This document shows positions 27,382 to 35,424 of a stretch of DNA of 64,000 nt, in pieces. The DNA lies in contig NZ_JAFIDA010000001.1 of the NCBI RefSeq assembly GCF_017834145.1, forward strand, positions 2,108,001-2,172,000. Direction: 5' to 3'. Positions within the stretch are counted from its first letter, which is position 1, and each line of letters begins with the position of its first letter. The stretch is from Leucobacter exalbidus. Lineage in GTDB: Bacteria; Actinomycetota; Actinomycetes; Actinomycetales; Microbacteriaceae. The translations under genes were made by a program, and so were the position numbers. The notes below the pieces were generated by a model that saw only the letters and a list, made by a program, of their open reading frames with translations, did no database searches and was not told the origin of the DNA.

Positions 27382-27807
27382 GTGATGACAACGAATCCAA
27401 CAATTCTTGATGTGTTTCATAAGCAGATGGCGGCATACGGCGAACGTAACGTCGAGCAGCTGATGACCACATTTAGTGAGGACTGTGTTCTGCAGGACAT
27501 GGCCGACCCCGCGGCCCCCTTCGAGGGGCACGCTGCAGCTCGTGGCTTCCTCGTCGACTACTTCGCAGACCTTGCGAATGTAGACGTCAATATCACTAAG
27601 GTTGCCCAGAACGAAGACACCGTTTTTGGGGAACTTGATGTGACCGCGGACTGGGTAAGTGAGCCTTTCTCCCCCGAATCTCCCCGACGAGTGAACTTCA
27701 AGTACGTCATCGTCGACACCTTTAGAGACGGGCTTGTGGTGCACGAGCGGTTCTACTGGGACAGCGAGTCGCTGCAGAAGCAGCTGGTGGTGAGCGAAGA
27801 CGCATAA
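27382..27807 (+). CDS. SnoaL/NTF2-like protein
   Basis: A 141-residue protein with the cone-shaped NTF2 fold pattern (MAAYGERNVEQLMTTFSEDC; EGHAAARGFLVDYFAD; a C-terminal HERFYWD strand). Such proteins are small isomerases, hydratases or ligand binders. AAGGAAG precedes the start. Last gene before a strong terminator. No specific function can be given. Confidence 0.75.
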   Translation: MMTTNPTILDVFHKQMAAYGERNVEQLMTTFSEDCVLQDMADPAAPFEGHAAARGFLVDYFADLANVDVNITKVAQNEDTVFGELDVTADWVSEPFSPESPRRVNFKYVIVDTFRDGLVVHERFYWDSESLQKQLVVSEDA

Positions 27808-27836
27808 CGCCAAGCAGCTGTTTTGGTGCCGGCATT

Positions 27837-27895
27837 ACGGGGACGATTCATATCCCGCAGTTCAGACTGCGGCGTATGAGTCGGCCCCGTTTTTG
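27837..27895 (+). terminator. rho-independent terminator
   Basis: A long imperfect stem (CGGGGACGATTCATA against TATGAGTCGGCCCCG) enclosing GCAGT-TCAG-ACTGC, followed by TTTTTG. It ends the ligase-to-SnoaL transcript. Confidence 0.85.
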
Positions 27896-27920
27896 TGTTG
27901 TCAAAGTACTAAACAGCTCG

Positions 27921-27950
27921 TGGCGATTTGTAATATTACCGAATGGCGAT
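27921..27950. promoter_or_regulatory. palindrome between direct repeats upstream of permease
   Basis: The perfect palindrome GTAATATTAC (27930-27939) lies between two copies of TGGCGAT (27921-27927 and 27944-27950), about 80 bp before the permease start. Possible regulator site. Confidence 0.35.
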
Positions 27951-28032
27951 AGCGCAAAGAATTCTAGATTGATAGGAGAGCAGAGCTCGATTAAGAGTTC
28001 AATCTATTCTTTGTTGCAAAGGAGCATCAGTC

Positions 28033-29487
28033 ATGAGTACAGAGACCGGCCTAGCCGCAATCATCCCGCCTGACATTCGTGAGGAAGGCCAATTACACGG
28101 AAACCTAGGCGTCATCGACGTCATGTTTACCGTCATTGCCTATAACGGCCCAGCCGTCGTTTTTATGGGATTCCTCCCCGTGCTTATCCTGTGGGGTAAC
28201 GGGGTAGGGGCGCCGGCAATGATCCTCGCTGCCGGCTCGCTGCTGCTGGTGATTGCGAGCGGATTGATTAATGTCTCGTCAGCGTTGAAGCGGCCCGGTG
28301 GTTTTTATGCTTTGGTCTCTGCGGGACTTGGCCGAATGGCTGGTCTTGGAACCGGGTTTACTGCTATTTTCACGTACTTCGCCGCGGTATTGAGTGTGTA
28401 CGCTATTGCGGGCACGGCATTCTCCGATCTTCTGGAGAACTTCTTCGGTGCTGAGCGGGTTCCGTGGTGGACGGTAGGTCTGGTCTGCGTGGTAGCAGTA
28501 GGTTTTCTAGGGTATTTCAACATTCAGCTGTCAGCCAAAGTGTTGTACGTTTTCCTGACACTGGAGTTTTTGCTCATCATTGCGTACATCATTGCCGTGA
28601 TTGCGCAGGGCGGCGCAAACGGCTTTGGACTTGACTCGTTTAAGCCGGAGTACATGTTTTCTGGAGCGCTGGCTGTCGGAGCGCTCTTTGCAATCACTAT
28701 TTTTGGTGGGTTTGAAGCAACGGTAATCTTCAGAGAAGAAGTACGCGACCCGGACCGCACTATCAAGCGCGCTACGTACGGCGTTATTGCGCTTCTGGCG
28801 ATTTGCTACGCGCTGCTCTCGTGGGTATTTATCTACGCGTACGGTCCCGGAGTTATTTTGGAAGTCTTAGGTCAGGACATCGCAGGTGCCGCGGGCCAGA
28901 GCGTTCGCGAATACGTTGGAGAAGCGGCCTACCTCTTCGCAAATATTTTGCTATTTACTAGTGCCTTCGCCTTGCAGTTGGCCTCGCATAACATTCTGAC
29001 GCGCTACGTCTATAACTTTGGCAAGGATCGTATTCTGCCGAAGTCACTTGCTGCGATTCATCCTAAGAATGTTTCGCCGTACAAAGCATCGATTGCGGTA
29101 TCGGTGGTGTGTGCAGTCGGCGTTGCTGGAATTGCGATCTCTGGGGTTCCAGACGACATCCTCTACGCAACAATTGCCTCGTTCCTCACTTACGGCATGG
29201 TGATCCTTGTGACGATGGTGTCATTCGCGATTGGCGTTTACATGCTCAAACACAAGACAAGCAACCTGTTCCATGCGGCCTTGATGTTCATCGGGGGTGG
29301 AATCTTTGCGATTACTACAGTGTTCGCAACGGTTCGATTCGATCTGTTGAGTGGGCTTGTTGGCACCCCGGCATTGATAATGCTTTCGGTGTGCTGGGCA
29401 TTCATCCTCAGCGGTGTCGGCCTTGGGTATTACCTGAAGAAGAAGAAGCCCGAGATTTATCGCAACGTCGGGCGCCGCGACAACTAG
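28033..29487 (+). CDS. APC-superfamily amino-acid/amine permease
   Basis: A 484-residue membrane protein with about 12 transmembrane helices. The APC signature GGFEATVIFREEVRDPDRTI is present, and the first helices carry VIAYNGPAVVFMGFLPVLI. AAAGGAG precedes the ATG. It has its own terminators on either side and sits between the two enzyme clusters. Likely the importer of the island's growth substrate, which supports an amino acid, amine or zwitterionic amine as that substrate. Confidence 0.9.
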   Translation: MSTETGLAAIIPPDIREEGQLHGNLGVIDVMFTVIAYNGPAVVFMGFLPVLILWGNGVGAPAMILAAGSLLLVIASGLINVSSALKRPGGFYALVSAGLGRMAGLGTGFTAIFTYFAAVLSVYAIAGTAFSDLLENFFGAERVPWWTVGLVCVVAVGFLGYFNIQLSAKVLYVFLTLEFLLIIAYIIAVIAQGGANGFGLDSFKPEYMFSGALAVGALFAITIFGGFEATVIFREEVRDPDRTIKRATYGVIALLAICYALLSWVFIYAYGPGVILEVLGQDIAGAAGQSVREYVGEAAYLFANILLFTSAFALQLASHNILTRYVYNFGKDRILPKSLAAIHPKNVSPYKASIAVSVVCAVGVAGIAISGVPDDILYATIASFLTYGMVILVTMVSFAIGVYMLKHKTSNLFHAALMFIGGGIFAITTVFATVRFDLLSGLVGTPALIMLSVCWAFILSGVGLGYYLKKKKPEIYRNVGRRDN

Positions 29488-29497
29488 GTACAAGGAA

Positions 29498-29543
29498 GCG
29501 TCTCTGTCTGTGCGGTGTGCTAGCGCTGCACAAACAGAGACGC
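29498..29543. terminator. hairpin after permease
   Basis: GCGTCTCTGTCTGTGC (29498-29513) pairs with GCACAAACAGAGACGC (29528-29543) at 15 of 16 positions. No T-run. Confidence 0.6.
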
Positions 29544-29682
29544 CGCGGCAGCTCCGCACACCCGCCTCGGTGATTTCACAAACTCTCTAGGACATCGTTG
29601 GTGAAGCGCACAATCCCACTGGCTCTTTGAACGAGAGAGACTTGTGAAGAGGCCATCCGTGACGACCAAAGGAGTTCCAATC

Positions 29683-31320
29683 ATGACACCTCAGATACAA
29701 CGGGCCAATGATGAGCCGGCCGATGTCTTGATCGTCGGAGCAGGTGCCTCGGGTGCCACCGCTGCCCGAATCCTTGCGGAGAGCGGCTTCTCTGTCACCT
29801 GCCTAGAGCAGGGCGGATGGGTGAGCCGGCTCGACTTACCGAGCGCTAAGCCCGAGCGTGAGGTATTCACCGCTCGCGAGTGGAACCCGAACCCGAATGT
29901 TCGCAAAGGTGCTTGGGACTACCCGTGTGACGTTACGGACGCTGAAGTCCACCCGATTAACTTCAATGGCGTCGGCGGAAGTACGGTCTTCTTCGGAGCC
30001 GAGTGGCCTAGGTTCATCCCCTCCGATTTTCGCATCAAGAGTTTGTATGGCTTCGCTGATGACTGGCCTATGAGCTATGAAGACCTTGAGCCGTACTACG
30101 ATCTCGTGGACGAGATGATCGGTTCTTCAGGACGGCCCGGAGATCCCGCGTATCCAGGTGGCGTGACGCCCCCGATGCGTGAGGCTCCGATTGGGCGACT
30201 TGGCGTTAAAGCTGCCGCGGGCATGAACAAATTGGGTTGGCACTGGTGGCCTGGCACGCACGCCATCATGACCAAGAACCAAGGCGACCGTGGCGCATGT
30301 GCCCGGTGGGCCATGTGTATGTCAGGCTGCCCTGAGGGCGCCAAGGGCGCGTTTGACGTGGCTATGTGGCCAGCCGCGATCGCGGCAGGTGCACAGATTA
30401 TTACCGAGGCACGCGTGCGCGAGGTGACGGTCAATAAGCGAGGGCTGGCAACCGGAGCGACCTGGATCGACGCAGAAGGCAAAGAACACCACACTTCCGC
30501 CAAAACCGTTATCGTGTGCGGCAATGGCATTGGGACGCCGCGCCTGCTGCAGATGTCGACCTCGAGCCTGTTCCCTGACGGTCTCGCGAACTCCTCGGGG
30601 CTCGTCGGTAAGAACCTCATGATGCATCCGTTCGTCGGGGTGCTCGGAATCTACGAGGAGAATCTTGAGAGCTGGATGGGGCCGCTGGGCGCCAACCTGT
30701 ACTCCCTTCAATTCGCGGAAACAGACCTGAGCCGCGGGTTCCAGCGGGGCGCGAAGTGGGCCGCCATGGGCATTCCTGGCCCGATGGATGTACTGGAACG
30801 CTATTCAGATCTGCCGCTGGCAGAGCGAACTGGGGCCGCCGGCCAGCGCATCGTGGAACGGGCGCTCGGAAAATCCTTTGAGTGGACGGCCTCCATCGAA
30901 GATATGCCGAGTGAGAGCAACTTCGTATCGCTGAGCAAGGATCTCACCGATGGTTCGGGCCTTCCTGCCCCCAAGATCACCTACCGCCTCTCGGATGACA
31001 GCAAGCGCAACCTTGACTGGAACGTGGAGCGCATGGAAGAGGCACATATGGCGGCCGGCGCTATCGAGACTAAGACGGTTCCCTGGATGCCCGCGGTTGG
31101 TTGGCACACCCTGGGCACCGCCCGAGCCGGCAACGATCCCGAACGTTCGGTCGTTGATGGATTCGGTCGCTCGCACGACGTGCCGAACTTGTTTGTGATG
31201 GACGGCAGCGTGTTCACCACCTCGTCGTCAGTAAACCCGACCCCGACCATTGCAGCTTTCGCGGCACGCGCCGCAGAACACCTCATGGAAACCGCGGCAG
31301 ATCAGGAAGTGCCACTGTGA
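29683..31320 (+). CDS. GMC-family oxidoreductase
   Basis: A 545-residue GMC flavoprotein (ADVLIVGAGASGATAARI; GGSTVFFGAEWPRF; catalytic His in GWHTLGTARAG; Asn in SVNPTPTIAAF). It resembles the large subunit of gluconate/sorbitol-type dehydrogenases, which carry an Fe-S cluster; a Cys-rich stretch, GACARWAMCMSGCPEGAK, is compatible. I chose the ATG at 29683, eight bases after AAAGGAG, over a start 13 codons upstream. No Tat signal is seen. The next gene, overlapping by 4 bp, is its probable small subunit. It would oxidise an alcohol. Confidence 0.88.
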   Translation: MTPQIQRANDEPADVLIVGAGASGATAARILAESGFSVTCLEQGGWVSRLDLPSAKPEREVFTAREWNPNPNVRKGAWDYPCDVTDAEVHPINFNGVGGSTVFFGAEWPRFIPSDFRIKSLYGFADDWPMSYEDLEPYYDLVDEMIGSSGRPGDPAYPGGVTPPMREAPIGRLGVKAAAGMNKLGWHWWPGTHAIMTKNQGDRGACARWAMCMSGCPEGAKGAFDVAMWPAAIAAGAQIITEARVREVTVNKRGLATGATWIDAEGKEHHTSAKTVIVCGNGIGTPRLLQMSTSSLFPDGLANSSGLVGKNLMMHPFVGVLGIYEENLESWMGPLGANLYSLQFAETDLSRGFQRGAKWAAMGIPGPMDVLERYSDLPLAERTGAAGQRIVERALGKSFEWTASIEDMPSESNFVSLSKDLTDGSGLPAPKITYRLSDDSKRNLDWNVERMEEAHMAAGAIETKTVPWMPAVGWHTLGTARAGNDPERSVVDGFGRSHDVPNLFVMDGSVFTTSSSVNPTPTIAAFAARAAEHLMETAADQEVPL

Positions 31321-31754
31321 ATCTAGACATCACCACCCGACTGGATGAAGCTACGCGTGCTGAAGTGACACGCATCATGGATGTGCTGCTTCCCGGCACT
31401 GACACGCTGCCGAGCGCGTCCGCGGTAGATGCCCAGGGCGAGCTGCTCGATATGGTGCTGCGCGCCGACCCCACGCTCGAGCCCCTTGTGCGGCTCGCGG
31501 GTGAGCGTGCGGCCGGTGTGGAGCTCAGTTTTGATGTTATTGAGAGCTGGTTCGGGGAAGACGCTGAACGCTTGGTGTTCGCGCTCCATGCTGCTTATTA
31601 CATGTCTACCCAGGTGCGCGAGAAGCTCAGCTACCCGGGCCAAGTACGGGCACCCGTGTCTCTCGCAACTCCAGACCAGCTGTGCAGCGAAGAGCTGATT
31701 GCCCCCGTAGAGGCACGTGGTCCTATTTTCGTGCCCACTCCCACAGAAGCCTGA
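31317..31754 (+). CDS. gluconate 2-dehydrogenase subunit 3-like small subunit
   Basis: A 145-residue protein resembling the small subunit of FAD-dependent gluconate/glucose dehydrogenases: a helical protein whose C-terminal half holds FALHAAYYMSTQVREKL and SYPGQ. Such subunits stabilise and carry the large GMC subunit, and in other systems bring a Tat signal. None is present here, so the pair probably works in the cytoplasm. Coupled to the GMC gene by a 4-bp overlap. Family assignment rests on pattern and context only. Confidence 0.6.
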   Translation: MNLDITTRLDEATRAEVTRIMDVLLPGTDTLPSASAVDAQGELLDMVLRADPTLEPLVRLAGERAAGVELSFDVIESWFGEDAERLVFALHAAYYMSTQVREKLSYPGQVRAPVSLATPDQLCSEELIAPVEARGPIFVPTPTEA

Positions 31755-31764
31755 CGGTGACCAA

Positions 31765-32880
31765 ATGACTCAGCAGACAACGACACCAAGGACAATGTGC
31801 GCCTTGGTTGCTCGGGGCGGGGCGGTGGCGTTTGAAGAGCGTGACGTGCCCAGCGTGGGCCCAAGGGATATCTTGGTGCGCACCACGGCGGCTTCGATGT
31901 GCTCGGCAGACCCGGCAGCAGCCTCAGGCTCCTTCGATGTGGTTGCCGCCGAAGGAGACGCTGAATCTGTGCTTCCTGGCATTATCATCGGCCATGAAGC
32001 GGTAGGCGTGGTTCAAGAGATCGGCTCAATGGTCACGGGGTTCGCGGTGGGCGATCGTGCCGTTTCTGCCTCGACGACTCCCTGTGGCCGGTGCGCGAAC
32101 TGTCAACGTGGCTTTGGCGGGCATTGCCGCGGAGAGATGTGGGGTGGCTATTCACCCGGAGTGTCCAGGGACGGCACGCTCGCAGAATATTTCATCGTGC
32201 CCGATGCCGAAGTGAACCTTGCTAAGGTCCCTGACGCGGTCTCAGACGCCGGCGCCGTATTTATCTCTGACTCCTTTTCGACAGGCTCAACCGCAATCGA
32301 AGAAACCGGTTTGCCGCTTGGCGGTACCGTTGTGGTCTTCGGTCAGGGGCATATCGGCCTGGGTGCGATTGCCGCGGCCAGCGTTGCGGGTGCCGGGCTT
32401 GTCATCGCAGTGCGTTCGCGCGCGGGCAGCGAAGACGTGGCACAGCGCATGGGGGCAGATATGGCTCTCAACCACGCCGAACATGACGTTATGGCAGAGA
32501 TCCTCCGGCTCACAGACGGAGTAGGCGTTGATCTTGCGGTTGAAGCTTCTGGTTCAAAAGCAGCGTTCGCGCAGGCAATCGAAGCTACCCGTCTCGGGGG
32601 AGAAATAAGCGTGATCGCGACCTACGCCGGTGGCGACGACAGCCTCACCATTCCGCTTCCGAGCTGGGGCTGGGGCGTTGGAGATAAGACCATTCGTTCC
32701 AGGTTCCAGCGCTCTGGCGGAGAACGTACAGGGCGATTGCTCCGTCTCATCGAACGACACCGAGTGGATGTCACGCCAGTGTTCACGCACGAGTACTCGT
32801 TCGACGCTGCACTGCAGGCGTTCGCTGACGTGCGTGATGGTGCTCCAGGGCTCATTAAGCCTTTGATCCGATTTAACTAA
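31765..32880 (+). CDS. zinc-dependent alcohol dehydrogenase
   Basis: A 371-residue medium-chain dehydrogenase. The structural-zinc cysteines are CGRCANCQRGFGGHC; catalytic zinc ligands are expected at SMCSADP and GHEAVG; the Rossmann motif is GQGHIGLGAIAAA. I chose the ATG at 31765 (MTQQTTTPRT) because a longer frame overlaps the preceding gene. It would oxidise an alcohol or amino alcohol to the aldehyde used by the ALDH. Co-transcribed with the GMC pair and the amine oxidase. Confidence 0.92.
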   Translation: MTQQTTTPRTMCALVARGGAVAFEERDVPSVGPRDILVRTTAASMCSADPAAASGSFDVVAAEGDAESVLPGIIIGHEAVGVVQEIGSMVTGFAVGDRAVSASTTPCGRCANCQRGFGGHCRGEMWGGYSPGVSRDGTLAEYFIVPDAEVNLAKVPDAVSDAGAVFISDSFSTGSTAIEETGLPLGGTVVVFGQGHIGLGAIAAASVAGAGLVIAVRSRAGSEDVAQRMGADMALNHAEHDVMAEILRLTDGVGVDLAVEASGSKAAFAQAIEATRLGGEISVIATYAGGDDSLTIPLPSWGWGVGDKTIRSRFQRSGGERTGRLLRLIERHRVDVTPVFTHEYSFDAALQAFADVRDGAPGLIKPLIRFN

Positions 32881-32914
32881 ACCACGAAAAATTAATTTAG
32901 AGGAAGAATACGTG

Positions 32915-34204
32915 ATGTCAGAAGAACGCTGGGACGTTGTAGTCATCGGTGCTGGTTTCTCCGGCCTGACCGCGGCACGTGATTTGAGCGAGCAGGGCCG
33001 ACGAGTCCTCGTCTTGGAAGGCCGCGATCGACCGGGCGGACGTACCTGGTACCGCAACTTTGCAGACACCGACCACCTCGTTGAAATGGGCGGTACCTGG
33101 ATCTCTAACGTGTGGATGACCGCCCTCATGGAAGAGGTCAACCGGTACGGGGTTGAACTCGTTGACCAAGAAGGCATGGACTCCTTCTCGTGGGCCACTG
33201 GCGGGGAGGTGCGTAAGCACGCCCCGATTCCACCCGAGGAATTCGCAGCCGCGGAGCCGGCGTTAATCGCGCTCCACCAGGCCTTCCTTCGTACGCCAGA
33301 TGGGGAGCTTCGAGAGGGGGACGACTACTCGGATCTTGACGTTCCTGTGTCGGAGTGGCCTCCCTTCGTTGCGCTCCCGACCGCGACCAAGGAGTTCGTC
33401 TTCGCCTGGGCCGCGATGTATGCCGGTTGTGGTCCTGAGAACGTCTCGGTCATGCACTTCAGCATGATGCTCTCAGGCTTTGGGAACAACGTGAGTGCAC
33501 TCCACTACGGCTTGTCGCAGCGCTATTCGCACGGCACCAAGGAGCTCATTAACGCGCTCGCGAATAATCTTGACGTGCGTTACAACGAGGCGGTTAGCCG
33601 CATCGAAGACACCGCAGACGGCGTGGTGATCACTACGGAGACAGGCACCTTCGTAGCCAAGCGCGTTATTTGCACAGTTCCCATTAACTCGCTTCACCGC
33701 GTCACGTTCTCGCCCGAGCTTCCTGAGGCAGCCCGTGGTATGGCAAAGAAGGGTACTACGTCGCAGTCGATCAAGTCCTGGGCGCTCTGCCGTAACGTTC
33801 CGAAGGGCTTCCTCGGGATCGGTTGGAAGACCGGGTTCGAGTGGTCTGCAGAGGTCTACCGACTTGAAGACGAGACCTCATTGGTTTGCAGTTTTGGTGT
33901 TGAAGATAACTTGGTAAACGCCACCGATATTGAAAGTGTGCAGAATGCGCTGCGACGCTTTGAACCAGGCATCGAAGTCATCAAAATTGATAGCCACGAT
34001 TGGCGCGCAGATAGGTTTGCAGACGGCACCTCGATGATCGTGGAGCCGGGTTGGATCGTAAATAACGACTGCCACGCATTTGCGGCTCCACATGGTTCGG
34101 TGTATTTCGCCGGCGCTGACCACTCGGTGCAGTGGACCGGCTGGATGGAGGGCGCAGTGCGCAGCGGAAAAGCTGTCTCTGCGCAGGTCCACGAGTCGCT
34201 GTAA
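32915..34204 (+). CDS. flavin monoamine oxidase family protein
   Basis: A 429-residue amine oxidase. N-terminal FAD motif VVVIGAGFSGLTAARDL with GRDRPGGRTWY; C-terminal FAD contact VYFAGADHSVQWTGWMEG. Length and motifs fit bacterial monoamine/putrescine oxidases and nicotine-pathway oxidases, which oxidise a C-N bond and release amine or imine. AGAGGAAG precedes a GTG-ATG pair; I took the ATG. Last gene of the island, followed by the right copy of the flanking terminator repeat. Confidence 0.9.
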   Translation: MSEERWDVVVIGAGFSGLTAARDLSEQGRRVLVLEGRDRPGGRTWYRNFADTDHLVEMGGTWISNVWMTALMEEVNRYGVELVDQEGMDSFSWATGGEVRKHAPIPPEEFAAAEPALIALHQAFLRTPDGELREGDDYSDLDVPVSEWPPFVALPTATKEFVFAWAAMYAGCGPENVSVMHFSMMLSGFGNNVSALHYGLSQRYSHGTKELINALANNLDVRYNEAVSRIEDTADGVVITTETGTFVAKRVICTVPINSLHRVTFSPELPEAARGMAKKGTTSQSIKSWALCRNVPKGFLGIGWKTGFEWSAEVYRLEDETSLVCSFGVEDNLVNATDIESVQNALRRFEPGIEVIKIDSHDWRADRFADGTSMIVEPGWIVNNDCHAFAAPHGSVYFAGADHSVQWTGWMEGAVRSGKAVSAQVHESL

Positions 34205-34226
34205 CCTCGCGGTTCTCTGTAAACCA

Positions 34227-34273
34227 ACAACGGCCCGTCACCTCTCGGAGGTGACGGGCCGTTGTGCTTAGGG
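34227..34273. terminator. hairpin terminator, right copy of island-flanking repeat
   Basis: CAACGGCCCGTCACCTC (34228-34244) pairs perfectly with GAGGTGACGGGCCGTTG (34248-34264) around TCG. It matches 7500-7546 at 44 of 47 bases in the same orientation. It separates the convergent amine oxidase and C39-type peptidase genes. Confidence 0.85.
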
Positions 34274-34281
34274 TTACGAAA

Positions 34282-35424
34282 CTAGCCGCGCGGCACCACG
34301 ATGACGCCGCGGTAAGCGGGGTCGCCCCAGCGGGTGACAAGGTCGACACCCGAAAACGGCATGGGCATCTCGCTCGTATCGACCCAGGTTTCACCCTGCT
34401 CAGACTCGACCCACGGGTCAGACACGATCAACGCGTCACCGATGACATCGTGCGCGAGCACCCAGTGCGGGGTCGGGTCGCCGATGAGCGGGTCGAGGTC
34501 AATGAGCAAGAACACGTCTGAACCCTCGGCCACGAGCTCAGCGATCTCTTCGACTGGCACCCAGCGGCGCTCGATCTCTACCCCGAGCTCTTTGGCCGCC
34601 CGCTGCGAGTCACGCTGCAGCTGCTCGCGCAGCCGGTACTCGTGCGGCTGATCGGCGTACCACTCAAGCAGCACGAGATCTTCGGCGCTCAAGATCACGC
34701 GGGGGAGCCCACGCGTAACCCCGGTCGCGGTGATCTCTTCGGCGGTGGCGACCGCGAGGCCCACCGGTTCGCACGCCGGCATGTTGGTGGCCCGGCGCCA
34801 GAACGACAGCTCACGGCTCTGGTTGGCGTCACCGTCAGCCCCGAACTTCGTCAGCCCCGCGCCCTCGAACATCATCAGTGACGTGACGGCCCCGCAGGTG
34901 ACGTCGGTGGTCTGCCCGTAATACGGCGCGCGCCGGGTGGGGGCCGCACCGAGCCACTTCGACCAGCCGCGTGCGTGCGTTGCTGACCCTGGCCGGGTGC
35001 TCTCCACCGACGGCACCGGATCAACATCGCGCACAAACCCCAGATCGGCAAGGATCTCGGCGTGAGCCTCAGTGAGCGGGGCTGCGCCCGGGTGCTCCTC
35101 AAACTTGATGACGATGGGCTCGGGGCGGGTATCGCTCACGAAGCCGCGATCGGCCACGGCCGCCGCAACGGCGTCGCGAAACGCCTCGTCGGTGTCGGCG
35201 AACACGTCGACGATTTTGCGGGCCGAGGTGTGGGGGCGGCCAGCGGTGAGGGTCGAGGCGACGACGCGGCCGGGCTCGGCCTGCGTGGCACCTGCTTCGT
35301 GCACGCGCACGGTGCGCGGTGCCCAAAGTTCGCGCGGCGTGCTCCACAGGGTGGCGCGTGCTTCGCTTGTGATGGCTTCGGGGGCGAGTGCACCATCGGT
35401 GACGTGAATCTCGTGTGTGGTCAT
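34282..35424 (-). CDS. C39-like cysteine peptidase
   Basis: A 380-residue protein. The C-terminal half is a papain-like C39 domain: catalytic Cys in QTTDVTCGAVTSLM, His in HWVLAHDV, Asp in IVSDPW. The first ~150 residues are an unrecognised Ala/Glu-rich domain with no signal peptide. It overlaps the peptide-transporter ATPase gene by 4 bp and is the last gene of that operon, so it may process imported peptides in the cytoplasm (inference). Unlike bacteriocin exporters, the peptidase is not fused to the ABC protein. Confidence 0.8.
   Translation of the reverse strand: MTTHEIHVTDGALAPEAITSEARATLWSTPRELWAPRTVRVHEAGATQAEPGRVVASTLTAGRPHTSARKIVDVFADTDEAFRDAVAAAVADRGFVSDTRPEPIVIKFEEHPGAAPLTEAHAEILADLGFVRDVDPVPSVESTRPGSATHARGWSKWLGAAPTRRAPYYGQTTDVTCGAVTSLMMFEGAGLTKFGADGDANQSRELSFWRRATNMPACEPVGLAVATAEEITATGVTRGLPRVILSAEDLVLLEWYADQPHEYRLREQLQRDSQRAAKELGVEIERRWVPVEEIAELVAEGSDVFLLIDLDPLIGDPTPHWVLAHDVIGDALIVSDPWVESEQGETWVDTSEMPMPFSGVDLVTRWGDPAYRGVIVVPRG

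Noticed and set aside
7651-34204. Transposon-borne catabolic island
   Set aside because: No transposase, integrase or insertion-sequence ends are visible; only the terminator-like repeats flank it.
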